From Baylisascaris procyonis (lineage: Eukaryota > Nematoda > Chromadorea > Rhabditida > Ascarididae), in NCBI GenBank assembly GCA_037389465.1, contig JAZARR010000214.1, positions 6,673,001 to 6,737,000 on the forward strand: 64,000 bases of DNA. Reading direction: 5' to 3'. The notes under the pieces are model-generated. The model ran no database searches, had not been told where the DNA came from, and worked only from the letters and a program-made list of their open reading frames with translations. A program made the translations under genes and the position numbers. Shown piece after piece: positions 1 through 14,039 of this stretch. The number at the start of each line of letters is the position of its first letter. The first letter of the stretch is position 1.

Positions 1-3000
1 CTATGTACAAACTGAAAAAAAACCTTATTAGTGATGTTTCCGTTTGTTTTATTGCCCAAGATTTGTTGACTCTGTTCGCCGTTGACAGCGTCCGGATGGT
101 TGGCATTCTCATCGAACAAATTGTGTTGTTTTTGTGATTCAATTTCTGATACGGTTTCAGACGTGATACCGCCTTGTGTATTTTCGACACCTAATTCACG
201 GTCGATAAGTGTACTTCTTTCAACGCTGGAAGATTCTGCGCCTAATTGCGAGGTTTGTTCTGATGCAGCTGTTGCTGGAATCTCTTGATCTTCGTTCACC
301 GAATGATCGTCATATTCGCCAGTCGTAACATGTGACTCTTGAACACTATGACATAGGGCTTGATCGCCACTATCTGGTTGGGCATTGGTAATTTGCGTCT
401 CACTTCCGGATATCTGCTGCTTTCCTTCTACATCGCTATTCTGTAATTCAGGTGAGCTCTGACATGTGTCAGCAGTGGCTTCTACCGAATTGGTCTCCGC
501 CTCAGCCGTGTCCTTGCCGTTCGCACATTCGAACAATGGATTTGGTTCACTTTCGGCTTGCTCCATCTGAAGATTTTCGCTTATTTGCGGAGCAGAGGAT
601 GAGATCTGTTCACTGCTGTGACCGTCACTCAAAGCTGTCGATGGTTGCTGCTGGTTTTCTTCTTGTGACGGCTGACTAGATTCAGTTAGAAAAACATCGG
701 GCTGGCTGGCTTCTTCAACTTCCTCATCAGCACTTTTTGATACCTCACTTGTCTCCATCTCATTATTGCCTATTGCCTCTATTTGGCTTTTTTCTTCCGC
801 TTGGTTCCTTGCATTGGTCTCATTCGCCTTTGAGGACGTGCCACCTGGTGTCTCTCCCGATTGTGAAGCTTCGAAAGCACCTGGAGTAGCGCTGTTTTCA
901 TCAGTGCAACTGTCTTGTTCGGCTGTCGTTCCATTGCTCCGACTAGATAGGCATGGCGAGCCTGGTTCAGTATCTGTAGAAGGCTGCTCAGCACCCTTGA
1001 CTGCCTGAGGTGAGTTCGCTTCATCACCTGTAACTTGAGGTGGCAGTTGCTCATTTACGTTGGTGATGTGTTCCTCGAAACTTGCACTTCGCTTTCTTCG
1101 CACTGCCGATGCCTCAGTAACGTTGACATCCTGTTCGGCCTGTCCCTCACCTATACTTAAGCCTTCTTCACAGACCTCGCTTGTCACTGTGTGGACTGCA
1201 TCTTCAGTGTCGTCCTCGCTTTTACAAGCCTGGATTTCAGGTTGCTGAATATTTTCATCGCCGGCAGCATTTTTGAGATGATCTTGAACGTCTTCATCTG
1301 ATCCGTTTCTGTTTTCTTCTTTCATCTCCCAGGACATCCCATCGGGAGCATTTTCGACTTTGCTAATCTCTTCACCTATTATAGATTGCTGAGCCATGTC
1401 AGGGGAACTTGGCTGTTTTGGTTCTGTAATGTGCTCAGCTGATCCTAAGGAAGCAGGTGAAGCCGCAGTGGGACCAGCTTCCGTAGACTGCTCATCTTCT
1501 GCCTCCTGAACTTTGGTCGGCGATTCAGCAAGCGCTGGGGAAGCTATTAATTCCTCTTGCATGGAATCATTATTTAGACTCCCTCGAGAAATTTGGTCTG
1601 CCTCCTTCTCTTTTCTTGGGCCTTCAGCAGCTCCTAGATCATCGGAAACCTCCTGCATTTCATCTGTACCGACACTTCGAGCAGAGCCGTTCTGAATTTG
1701 AGCATTGTCTGTTGCACCATTTACGGTCGCTGGTTCTGGGTTCAGTTCAGCTTCCTCACTTGCTTGTTGTTCTTCACTATGCTCCGAAATGCTCCCGATA
1801 TCATTGTTATCATTTTGCTCGGATAATTTCTCATCTACAGAAGTTTCTGCCAACGTTGCCTGGGTTTCGACCATCGTTTTTGGTTCGTCGGTTACCTCAC
1901 TGAGGCCTTCTGTGGGCGGTGTGACAGATTTGGGTTTTGATATCTCTTCGTGCTCGACTTGCTGCTCTTCGATGCACTCAGTTTCTTTCACTTTTTTCTG
2001 ATCGGCGTTCTCTTGTGAAATTACAACAATATCACCAGCGTTTTCATCGCCATGCGACAATTCAAGCGACGCATTTCGAATGATGCCACCGCAGTTTGAC
2101 TCAGCGTCTTCGGCAGCAATGGAGTCGTCATGCGGGCTACTGTAACCTTCCGTTTCTTCATGCACAGTTCTACTTTGCGCTTCAGTGCTTTCATCGGGAG
2201 AAGATGGCTGCTCTTCAAGTTGTTCGGATTTCATATCTGGTGACTCCAGAAGGGATTGATGAAAGACTGTTTGCAAAGGTTTTCCCTCTAACTTTCTTTC
2301 TAGTTTGTGCATTTCTGGTTCTAGATCTGCACTCTCTGGCTGTATTCCTGATGTTTCGATGCTGCCTTCTAAAGTCTGCTGAGGTTGCACTTCAATTTTA
2401 CCCTCCTCCTCTTCGACAGTTTGATCTTCCCCTTCCACAGCTAGATCTGCGAGGACTGCTTCATTTTGATCGCTTACTGAAAGCTGTGCTCCTTGCGGAG
2501 GCGATTCTGCTCTGACGGCTTCTGCCTCAAAAACTTCGGCATCCAACTGTTTTTCAGATATTTCATCATTTTGGGCATCATACAACTCCTGCGATGTAGT
2601 TTGCTCCTCGGATGTTTTCTGCTGTTGCTCGGAATCATCAAGCTTTGTCTGCTCCTCTCGTTCTTCTGTATCATTGATGCTATCTGCTGTTTCCACTGCG
2701 GATTCGCCTTCTGCCAAAAGAGGTGTTGATGAAGGGAGCTGTTCAATATTCTGATCTCTGCTCGACTCTTCTTCCCCTATAACTACCGGCTCGTTCTTGA
2801 CATCTCCTTCTGGCTGCAGCAATCCGGTAAGCTGTGGAATCGTAAGCGGTGTCGCGGGGTTCATAGAAGAGGAAAGACCAGCGGCGGCGACTGCAGACGC
2901 GCCGCCGGCCAAAGCAGAAACGCCAACTACAGCTAGAGTTGGAAGAATATCTGTGGTTTGATCTTTCGGCTTAACCTTCTGCATGCGAACTGGCTCATCA

Positions 3001-6000
3001 CGCTTACGGCTATTTGATCTCCGTTTTGATGCTACCGTCCTGGAAAGAAAAAAACGTCATCGAGAGTTACAAGATATAAGGAAGCAACGCTAATATGCTA
3101 TTCGATAGCTCTCTGGAAGCGCATGAGCAGCCGAAGGTCCATTTCTTAATTTTTAGTACATGAAAACAAGCTTACTGAAGAAAAATATTTTCATCAATTA
3201 GTTTCGCTCAATGATCACCATGCCAAAATTCCCTTCCTTTGTTTGAATCAGTACTCAGAATCTCCTTCTTACATCCTTCTGAAAATTCTTCTACGTTATA
3301 CTCACGTTGTTCCGGAAATTTTCAACGTCAAAAATTTATGATCATATATAGATTATTTCAAGCATAACTCTTTGGGTATTCTTTTTCGATAAAACTACTC
3401 GGCAGCCACTTTTGTTTAATTGCTATTGTGCTAGTTCTGATTGGTGATAGTTTTTATCTAAAGCATTTGAATATTACCAATTGACTAATTCTGGATTAGA
3501 GTTCGCAGAACTGTAAATCGCACCATTTGATCAGCTAAGACGCTAGTATTGGAGTATAGCAGCAAAAATGCGCTTCTGAGTTATTACATTTCTTGAAAAT
3601 CAACCTAAAGTAGTTACTTTCAAATTATTTTAGCACACGTTGAGCAATACACTATAATATATATGAAATTGACCTGTTCTTGGGTGGTACTTTTGGAGCG
3701 CCACTAGAACCAGTTGATGGTCCACTGTTGCCGTTGCGTCTAATTGGCGGTAAGCGAGTTGATTCGCTATTGCGTCGTCGTTTGCCGGTTAGCGGATAAG
3801 TGGCACGACTGTCATGAGATTCGTTGAGTTTTCGCGGTGACGTCGACTTACCGAGTCGGGTGCGAAATTTCAGCGATTGTACACTCCTATAATATATCTA
3901 TCATCTAAATTTCAATTAGTGAGCGATTTCTTCCGTCTTTTTAATATAGATTCTAGTACATTGTAATATTTATATGGGAACAATTAGTGGTGCTTTTGAA
4001 GAAGTTTTATTTATTTTAATTGATACTGTTGACTAAACTTAGAATCGACAAATTAGATAAATCCACCAATGGAGCTGTAATAATTAGAGAAGCAGTAAAA
4101 AAGTTGTCTTTTAATGGTGGACTATCAGGAAGCCGTTTCCAATGACAAGCAGGAAGTTAATTTGGTTAAAGAAACTAATAATGCTGTGTTGAACGCACCG
4201 AATGAAGTCGTCGCAATTCAAGGTGCCAAAAATGAGTGATCGTATGAGTTAGGAGACAACCACAGGATAAGGAGGTAGTATGATGGAAGCGCGCGGTTCA
4301 TGCATTTCAAATCGTATTATAAACTGAGATCCAATGGGGAGAAAACACGAATAACATATGACATGGCGGAAGGCAACTTCGTGAACTATGGTGCAGTACC
4401 CCAACGTATGATTGATACACGTTAAATGTTGCCCACAGTTATTCGCCTGGTGAAGTCTTCGTTTGAAAAGTGTCTCGCTATTCTCCAGCACTTAGTTACA
4501 TCCTTTTTTTAACTTCCCAATTCATGGTAGCTTTAATTTGTTAAGTATATAATGGATGTTCGTGAGGGCATTTTTGATTGCCCGAGGATAGATCTCGTTC
4601 TTACTTCGTGTTTTTTAGTTTTTAGAGAAAAAAGGATGTTTGTGCAATCAACAAAGCTTTGACTGATCAAGCACCTCTCGTTTTATTCCTCAAAGCAACC
4701 GAAAGTACAAGCGTAAGCAAAGCAAATCACAATGGCATGCCAGTGTTGACACTAACAGTTGCATTAAATTTCCCGCCCTTCTGATGCAGCAGCGGTTCTG
4801 AAAACGATATTCTTTGTATCCTACAGTGTAAACTGCACTGCGTTCATTTCATCTAGGAAGTAGTCGATGAAATCAGAAGTCCAAAAATTAAACATCAACA
4901 TTTGCTTTGTTCGATTTCCTTCGATTGCTTTTTCTTCTCTTCATGGGATCACTTTATTATTTCCATAGTTATATTCTCAGCACGCTCGACAGAGAAGGGC
5001 GAAATACTCGAAAGACATTTAATTATGCGGTACTTGCTGTTGAAGCAAAAGCGGAAAGAAAACATGCGTGTAGAGAAACATGCGCATCTACGTGCAGGTA
5101 TTTGAAAGTTTCAAATTAAATGCAGAAAACACAGTAGACTTAGAAGATAAGAACATTCCCGAAGCGTTACGGGTTATTAGCACCGTGAAAAAATAACAAA
5201 AAGGAGCCACCGGAAACCAAGGCTTCCAAGCAAAGGGCCAAAGGCTTGTCGCAAATTTTGAACTTATTTTCTGACTTTCAGATCACATTCCACGCATAAC
5301 TTTGCGCATTAAAAACTAGTATCAGTAAGAACATAGACCAGCCATCCTGAATTGTTTGGATTGGAGCAAAGGCAACAACGGCCCTCGAGATTGGCAAAGG
5401 AGAGAGGCAGTTTTCAGCAATTCTGCTTCCATCTTGATGCCAACATTTGATGATAGTACGTGCATATGCGCAACTCAAGGCGTGCATATGTGCAGCGCTT
5501 CCCTCCCCAGTGCAAGGTGAATTTGAAATGCTGGAGCTTACAGTTAGTGGTTAGCATTAGTAGTACCTCAACGGCTCATGCAGTGCGTTAGCCTGTTCCG
5601 AATCGCTCAAACTGGGTAGTGACCTGCGCCGGAAGAACCACGAAACATGCGGTTCGCTTTGATGTCTCGCCACTGAATGCGGTCCGAATGATACCTCTCG
5701 AAAGCGTTCCAACTTGTTCAGTTGTCGCCTCAATTGTTCCATATATGCGGAGAGGGTATCATCGTCTAACTGAAGGCAAACCTTTACAAAATACAATACT
5801 GTCCATTAAAAATATTTAAATCTGTCATAAAATAAAGGAATTTTTATTATGAAATAAAGGAAAATAAAGGAATTATCCAATTCAGTGATACAGTTTTTGA
5901 GAAAAGTTTGCATCTTTTGAATTTTTGAAATCAACTCATTTAGCAACGACAGTACCCGTGTTTGAAAATAACTATGACGCTCATTTGACAAATCTTACGG

Positions 6001-9000
6001 CAAAATGCCCCTCATAATTGATGCAGGCTACTCGGCAAGAAATATTGTTTAGACGTGAAAGTGAAGTTTAACTAAAATACAGATCTTTAAGCTCTTCTCG
6101 CATAGCCCAAGGGTACAAGTGCACTTATAGCGCGCAATACCAATAGTTGTCTACCTCGAGTTGTTTCCATAGGAATACCTTCTGGATTTTCAAAACAGGA
6201 ACGCCTCAATATAGCTGCTCACAGTGAATGGTTTTGCCGACCGTTTGATTCTGCGAAGTGATGACGTTTATATTTTCCGATTCACGACTAATCATTCAAA
6301 GGTTCATTTAAAACAGCTATCCATTTGAGGTGCCAACACAGAAACGATTTCAACGAACCAGTTAAAACATGAATGTGTTAAACTTGATAGAGGGGTCATT
6401 AATTGCCGCCAATTCACATGATTAGTTGTCGTTGCAAGCGGAATTGCAAAAACGTTTACCGCATCACTTATTTTAGATAACGAGAGAACACGAATTTAGA
6501 TTGACCTTATGTAAGTAGCGATATTTGCCGACACATGCTGAAAGCCTGTTATAGACATAATGAGGGTCACCGCTTTGAGGCTCCTCATTTTCCGTTTCGA
6601 TTTTCCTTATTAGATCTTTATCATCAGTGCTCGTCGATGATCTCCTTTGCCTCTTCGATGCACTGAATCGTCCTATAATATCGATCGGTATCTTTAACAG
6701 GACTTAAGGAAATTAAGGGTCGTTGTGAGATCCTTTCACCGAAAGTTTTCTAAGCCACTTTGCTTCAGTAAAGGGACAGGAAACTACCAGTTCTTGGTGA
6801 AACTGTTCCCGAAAGTACTACTAGAACCTCTTTCCGGCTGCATATATTAACAAGAAAACAACAGTGTGTTGAGATGAAAGCTATGATGATGAAGGTAAAC
6901 AAGCCGTATTATGCAAAAATTCAGATTTCATTCTAGATGAAATAAGCACGATAATACTAAAAATGATTCATTTTTGAATAATTTTTGGCGATAATTTCAA
7001 AGCGAAGAATCGCAATTAATGAAAATATGCTGCAAACATTTTTCATAGCAATCAAATATCATTTCTCAAAGCAATTTTTAATATTTAGCGGGCTGAGAAA
7101 TATGCTCACCTCTGCTAAGACTTCGAGAAGGTTTTGATCGACGATGTGATTCGGGACTTGTTGCTCCACTCTAAAATTCATTACAGTAAAAACATTTTAT
7201 TGATGCAAAAAAATTCTAATATCGGCAAAAGAATGTTGAATAAGATCAACGAGTAAGTAGTTCAATTTTCCTCAGAAATTATTTGAGTCCAATCAATATT
7301 TCTATCTCCCTTTAGAAAAAAAGTTACTCGGAAGCCTTTGAATGCAATATTCAGCGTGTTTTATTATGTTTCACTATTTCGTGAAAGTGATTAGTTTGGT
7401 ATATATGAAATAAGGAGACAGAAATCACGAAACACGCTTTCGCATGAGCATTCATCTGATCGCTTTCGGAGCAAAAATGTCTTCAAATTCGAGGCATATT
7501 TATATATCTTTTGCTCTCATAAACTCAGCAGTTTGCGCAAAATCCAAGCAACCAAAGAGTTAGTGATTTTAGATGCACCCTCTATGAATTATAAAAATCG
7601 CATTATATTATCGAGAAGTTTTGCATTTTTCCGAGTTGAAAATACCAAAGCAAGCGGATGCAAATATATGCATAATCTTAACATCGGCTTATTGCATTTT
7701 TCTAGAAAAATTTGCTAAGAAACGCATGAAAAACACTGATGTTGATATGAGCAACTGCTCAGGCAATTCTAACATTCGAATTCTTCTGTTGAATTCTTTC
7801 AGAAAAAAGCACTAAGGTGGTCTGATGCGTAGCTTCATTTTGTCCTTTGGTGCCTTTGTTAATGTGTTAATTGGCTTACGAGGATGGGCAACGAGGTGCA
7901 ATTATTTTTTTGCAGACAAAATGTTTGTGGCGGGTGAGTTCTAACCGCTCGTCTCCTAGGGGTGTTATGAAGTGCCATGAAGTGCAGAGGTGAAATTTTG
8001 TCTTCATCTTTGATTGCCTCAGGCAAATAACGGTTTTTCATTGAGGGCAGAACAACCGTGGATTAACTCGAAAGGGTCAACATTAGAGAGAACGGCAGAG
8101 ACAACAACATTACAAAAATGCAAAAAGCACATACTCTCTAATTTACCATAGTGTGTTTTCCTACTTCCTGATGACCTCATAAAAATAGCTTTTTTAGCGC
8201 GCATTTATCGATAAAACACGGATGATGAATTCAAAAATAAAAAAGATACGTTTGTAGATGAAAACGAAACTGCTAAAATGCAATATTCTCTCAACATTTC
8301 AAATAGATTGCTAAGTGGGCATAGTCTTTAGCGTTTACTAATTAAACTTACTCGAATTTTCCGACATATTTCCACTTTTTCCGCCGCATCAAGTTTTTTC
8401 TGTATATCAGCCAACTTGGCAAGTTGTGTTTCTCTATTACGTAGCATCAAATCCATCATCGCATGATGGCGTGCGTATAGTTGAGTTTCATCATCACAAT
8501 CTTCGTTGTCATCGCCTTGCAACTGAAATTTATCAACAAATTTCTTTCTATGATAATCGAGCAATACTCTTCTATGTCTAATAATATAAGATTCCTCAGC
8601 AATTGTCATAGGATATGTTAGTAAGAAAATGCTTGTTTAAAATAATTCAACTTGAGTGCGCATCTGGAAGAACATCATTTCACAGCTGCAAAATTAGTCG
8701 ACTATCAGAATCCACGCTGAGTTTAGTGAATAAACAAGTACATTTTGTAAACAAAGACCAAACGCTAACGTGGTTATTGAAATGAAGCAGTGTGATAGCC
8801 ATGACTACTACCGTGTACAAAGTGATATAAGAATGAGCTGGAAACAGTATATTTTAGTAAGATCGTGTTGAAAATACGATGTGATCATCCCGAATGAGTT
8901 GCGGATGATCGTGGAAATTAAGCTTGCGAGGTGAGGGAAGAAATATTTTTTAACGAATGCAATATCTTTTATACGAATCAGGCAAAGTTTTAAGTTGCTT

Positions 9001-9747
9001 ACTGGGGCAATTTTGAGATGAAAGGTTATTGGCCTCAAGGTGTTTTCGAGCAGAAACAACAAAGGAAAGAAACTGTCATGTGGTTCAACAAAAAAAAACA
9101 ATTATAACTGTAAAATCATAGGCGGAATGAGAAGTACTTTGCTGCTTCTCTCTCATCAACAGCCACTCTAAACAAAAGAACATTTTTTCTGATTACGTCA
9201 TAAGAGGGCAATAAACAATGAGTAAATTGATCGTTCCAAATTTGCATATGGAAGCTTTAGAAATATTTTTCATCGTGGATAAGATGCAAAAAATACTGGC
9301 TAAATGATTCGCAAAAAATATCTCTGATGGTCGGTAGTTTGAATCAAAAATAAACTAGACTCAGAGCGCTATTATCTGCTTCTTTGCTCATTCAACGAGA
9401 AAAAAGCCTGTTCCACATTTTTGGTCATATACAATCCTCTATTTAGTAAAATCAAAAAGGACACTTCCGAATAGACATTTTTATAAGTCCTTGCTCAGGC
9501 ATAGCTGTGTATTGTAGAATATGGATGAAGTTCCCGCTGAGAATATAACTGTTTTCATTAAGAGTGAAAATCCGATTGGAAAGAAAGAAAATAAAGTCGT
9601 GAAAATTTCAAATAGTTCAAAAAAAAATTAATAAATCTTTACCAATCCAATATTTCTGAGGTGTTTTTGCATATGCGGCAAAGCGAAATATTGTCGCAGA
9701 TGGACATCATAAAGCGGGTTGTAGTTGTCCAATAAGCTGTCTGCCAT
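1..9747 (-). CDS. ERICH3-like glutamate-rich protein, 3' end outside window
   Basis: Seven exons on the minus strand join in phase: 9747-9643 (ATG), 8594-8352, 7170-7110, 6672-6506, 5769-5624, 3886-3674 and 3039 to the left edge; about 1,320 residues are visible. The first exon (MADSLLDNYNPLYDVHLRQY, then a PHMQKHLRNIGL-type stretch) resembles the N-terminus of vertebrate ERICH3, a cilium-associated glutamate-rich protein. Exon 2 is a basic, coiled-coil-like helix. Exons 3-6 are Ser/Arg-rich and probably disordered. The last exon is open for about 1,013 codons and rich in Glu, Ser, Gln and Ala; near its start it has an Ala/Gly-rich hydrophobic stretch that could be a membrane segment or low complexity. 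A donor-like AAG/GTTTTT sits near position 23. I did not see the DUF4590 domain expected of ERICH3, so the family call rests on the N-terminus and overall layout. Exon phases are well supported; the function is inferred. Confidence 0.6.
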
Positions 9748-9765
9748 GATAGGTATCAGCAAACC

Positions 9766-9771
9766 AGCTAG
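9766..9771 (-). promoter_or_regulatory. Likely trans-splice or 5' splice acceptor of the ERICH3-like gene
   Basis: The minus strand reads CTTCTAG followed by a 20-nt leader and then the ATG at 9747. An AG this close to the start codon, with no coding frame upstream, fits a spliced-leader acceptor as used in nematodes. An ordinary acceptor of a 5' UTR intron is the alternative. Confidence 0.4.
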
Positions 9772-9774
9772 AAG

Positions 9775-11160
9775 TTTCGATGAGAATCCGTTAGCTTAAG
9801 TGATCAGATGAAGTTAGTTGACTATTAGAAATGAAGTGAAATATAGTAGAAAATGTTTGCACGACTACCCGTTCAATAATATCCGCCAAACTGCATCGTA
9901 GATTGAAATATGAGAAATGAAATGTGCAAACGGACGTCCATCCGTTCACTGTCGTCAGACGGCTGCAAAAACTCGCGCTTATACTCGATCAATGCCAATC
10001 AATAGTGATTTCGTAGGTAATCTGCGCATAGAATGGCATTGATGGAACTAGTACCTCATACAACTCCATAAACACACCGCTGCACTCTCATGCTACCTGT
10101 CTACAAATATATACCTCCATTGATGGCATTAAAATACCTTCTAGAGTGAAACATACAAATATATAGAAGTATCAGATATATATGTCCTTTATTTACAATG
10201 TGGTTTCACAAATTTCAAATACGCATAATGACTTATAAGTCTGCATGCAGCTGCAATGGCATTATATAGGAGTGCCACTAATAAGCGGCTTCAGAATCTA
10301 TCATTGCATCAACCATCAACTGATGCTGCCCTTTGCAGTACGCGCTATCTATGCACTGTCATAATACTGCTTGCTGTGGCACCATATCCACCGCAATAAA
10401 AGTGAACCGCATTACGTACTTTGCAAGCGCCTGAGGCGGTTAGTGCTAATCTAGAGACGACTCGCATAAATAGTGTTGCTGAGTTCACGCCCTCCTTATA
10501 AACAGAACCATTCATATCATAATTCATCTTTTTCAACAAACAAAATAAAATTGGGTGCCAAAAGTTATCGGTGGACAGATTCACCGGTGTAGATCGGTGA
10601 TGATCCGTAGGTTGTCCAAGCACATGTTCGTCGTAGACGAGTGTTTATGCGCTGACGTGCCATCAATTCAGCGCAACAAAACTCTTGAAAGGTAAATCAT
10701 TTTTATGCATCGGAAGCCAGTTCATCTGCTTTGCCTTTTATTCCGTCCAGGAAGACAATGAGGGTGAGTGGGAAGGGGAGATGGGGGCATCTTGTAATAG
10801 ATCTCATGTTAAAGAATGCAAAATTCCAGCGTTCGTTACTTCACCGTCAATATTCGTGCATCCTTGAAAGTTTCGCAGTGAAATCGCATCCATCAATAGA
10901 ATAATTAATGGTTAGAGGCCTTTTGTGAACAAATTACGTTCAATCACGCTAAGTAAACAACAATTTATAACAAATATACACTAGCATTCCAGGTGAATAT
11001 AATTTACATCTTAAAGACATGGAAAGTAAAAGGTAGAATTTGTTACGAAAGTTTCAGTTATCGACTGCTTTCGATCTCAACAGCTGATCGGTGTTATCGA
11101 TTAGAGAAAAAAAAAAGGAAATGAATGAGCAGAAGAGCTGAAGAGTGTTGACAGTTATAA
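9775..11160. other. Intergenic, nothing recognised
   Basis: Upstream flank of the ERICH3-like gene. Short ORFs on both strands (for example 10345-10623 minus) lack domain motifs and splice continuity. No RNA gene or repeat array was recognised. Confidence 0.5.
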
Positions 11161-11168
11161 ACGATCTT

Positions 11169-11740
11169 AGATAAAGTCCTCAACACTAAAGTATTCGAGA
11201 AAATATTGCCGCATAGATGCCTCATGTGCTGGCTCAATCAATGCGAGGAAACAGCTGTTCCGCTTGAATTTCGAATTTTCAGCTTTCATTTCAAATATAT
11301 GCAACATTGTCGACTTATGAAGAATAATCTGAAGTTGGGAAAAGACGAACGACTTCATTTGTAATTTATTTATCGCATTTTTCAAAATTTCCTTTCCAGC
11401 ATTCGAAGTGCGCTGCGCATTTACATCTTCACAAAAGAATACTTGTGGAAATGCCTTGAGGAGTACACTTATGTGAGCAGTGAAATCCGTCGTTTCCCTC
11501 CAAGTCCACTCTTCAGTGATGTGATTAAATGTTCTGCACTGGCCACAAGACTAACATTTTTTTTTTCGTACCACTGACGTGGAAAGTGCAGCTCAGTGTT
11601 TCCCAAAAGGAATTTTTCAACGCAGACAATCACGTGATGCAACAGACTGGGAGATTTACAAAAGAAGACAGGACGACAGGCGCTATTTCTTGGTAAGCCT
11701 CTGTAAATGAAGTTTCTATGTAAGCTTACCGAATCTATGT
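11169..11740 (-). pseudogene. Coding-like fragment of unrecognised protein, frame broken
   Basis: Two minus-strand frames look protein-like and seem to continue each other. The upstream one (about 11753-11540) contains VCVEKFLLGNTELHF and PRQWYEKKNVSLVAS. The downstream one (about 11540-11169) contains TDFTAHISVLLKAFPQVFF, CEDVNAQRTSNAGKE and NSCFLALIEPAHEASMRQYF, and ends in a stop at 11169. They overlap near 11520-11540 but differ by one frame, with no convincing intron between them. This could be a decayed gene copy, the terminal exons of a gene whose junctions I could not resolve, or an assembly indel. I do not recognise the family. Confidence 0.3.
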
Positions 11741-11759
11741 AAGCGAAAGACAAAGTGTA

Positions 11760-13955
11760 AACATTTAGAAAAAAAGAGGCAAGTAAAACCTAAGATATGT
11801 GCTCGGCAAATGATCGCCTACTACATTTATTCTCAGCTATAGCCATGGCAAAAGATCATATGCGAACATTGTGGAACATTTCGCTGATCATATAATTTTG
11901 ATTAAGAAAATGAATTCGAGATCATATAAGGGTTGAAGAAATTCTCGAAAAATAATCGAAAAGGATTAGAAGATGACAATAAAATAGGATTCTGAAGGCA
12001 TTGAACTGCTAATAGAGTAGAGTGGAAGGAAAAGATAACCTTTCTTGATTGACAATCAAAGTCTCATATCTCGACAAGGGTTTTTTTTTATTTTGTTAAG
12101 CGCACTCAACATGCGTCTAGTTGGAAAAAAAACCACTTATTGTTGTTCGAATTTTTTTTTTCTCATAATATTTCGTGTTGTATTGCATTGCAAGGATATT
12201 CGAGATAAAAAATCGTGACTGAGTTTTTGGTAAATAATGTTAGACGAGGAAAAAGTTGACACTTGGAAAACGTTTTCTTTTTTTCACAAGCAAAATCCAT
12301 TGCTCGCTATATCGTGGGCGCATCTCTTTCTATTCATTTCAATCGGCTCGAGAATAATCAACGCTCCTACGCAACAAAAAAAAACTGAATATGCATAATT
12401 CGGGCACAAAAGCAACATTTTTCTTTTGTAATAAATGCCAGTAGAATCAATAAATCGTCGTAAACATGAAGCAATGAAAACTCATCGTATTTTTCGCCCT
12501 ATAAGCATGAAAGTAGACCTTCATATCTGATTGTCCATTCGAGATAGCAGGTGGGCCCACAGTAGTGTTTTACTTCGAATATCAGATTTGAGACGCTATT
12601 AAAGCTCCTTCCTTAAAATTTTTGGCACTACGAAAATTTCAAAAACCCATTCTGCCGCGGCATAGTAGTCCTCATTAAAGTGGTAACAGCAAATAAACTA
12701 GCAAGTATTTTCACACGTGGAATGAAGCGATGTCCTCATTTCTACGGATTTATCTGCGAAATATAAATCTACGAATCTTAATTTATTGTTAAACACAGTC
12801 TTAATTTGCCTGGTTCTCTTCACGATTAAACAGAGTCTTAATTTCTGCAAATTTACCGAATTTCTTTGGGACCTTATAAATCTTTCTTAATGTAGCAACT
12901 GTCATGAAATATTTCCTCATAATCTGGATTAGTAGAAATATTCATTCAAAGGATCAAATAATATCACCATTTTTGCAGCTTTCCTTCAGCGGTAACGTTT
13001 TGAGGGTTATTTTTATATGAATTCTACCATATGACAGAATCCCAACATTTTATCCTGCAATATGGAGTACTTCTATGGAGCATTTTCATCTTCATCATAC
13101 TTTGTTAGACCATTAAATCTCTTGTTCTAAGACAAGCTCAAAGCAGAAAAAAAAAAGAACAAATTATAGAGAAGCTTAGTTGCAAGTATGAAAAACTGGG
13201 CAGACGAACATGTTCATCTATGACATGAAATGAAAAAAAAAAGCTAATATTAGGGCTGTTCTAGATAGTTTCCTCATTTGTCACTGCAACTCTTCTAAGT
13301 AAATGTGACTTTACATTAATCAAACAAATAGAAAATATGCTAATCCTGACTTTCAAGCATCACAGTAGCTACAGAAGACAACGCCTGAAAGTATCATAGA
13401 AAAAGTTGGCTAATAGTTGGCATTTATAAAGGAATTAATGTTCGAAATAGGGGAGAAGATTCACTAGACAAGTAGCTAGAAGAAGACAGGCAATACGTAA
13501 TGAGTCGACTACAACCGTAATTGTTCTTTTTTGATTCTGCTCTTAATTATGTTCCCTAACAACATCGTTTCATTTTAGTAATATTTCCAGTACACCATAT
13601 CATTCAAAAAAATTCATTTTCCCTATGAAGCATCAAAATTGAAGTGATGAAAAAAAGACGAAACGCCTTTTTCTATGCTTCACAGCAGTGAAAATTAAAA
13701 TCGGCAAACAAACTGCAGCTCGAAGATCGATGTTCGTGGGATGGGCTTCAGCAGACATTCGATTAATTCACCGTTTCAAGGAAACATTATTAAATTCACT
13801 ACGTGATTCTGCACATACATAGCCCACTTGCAGCAAGTCTTTCTCAAATCACGAAGATGATATCAAATATTCCGTTGCTAATTTGCCAGAATAGAAAATT
13901 TCTCAGTGCGCCTTCGCAAATTCGCTTCGAAAAAGTTCGATAAGCCGATATCCCA
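11760..13955. other. Intergenic, nothing recognised
   Basis: AT-rich, with many A and T homopolymers and stop codons in all frames. No exon-like stretch, RNA gene or repeat array was recognised. Confidence 0.5.
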
Positions 13956-13958
13956 CTA

Positions 13959-13985
13959 GGCATATATACATATATATATATATAT

Positions 13986-14030
<45 letters not shown>

Positions 14031-14035
14031 TATAT
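13959..14035. repeat. TA dinucleotide microsatellite
   Basis: An almost uninterrupted run of alternating T and A, broken only by a few C or G bases (ACATATA, ACATGTATA and CAGATATA variants). It is a simple repeat likely to vary in length and able to form cruciforms. Confidence 0.9.
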
Positions 14036-14039
14036 CCTT

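Noticed and set aside
82..2746. Many plus- and minus-frame ORFs of 60-139 codons
   Set aside because: All are shadows of the long minus-strand Glu-rich exon, whose repetitive codons keep other frames open.
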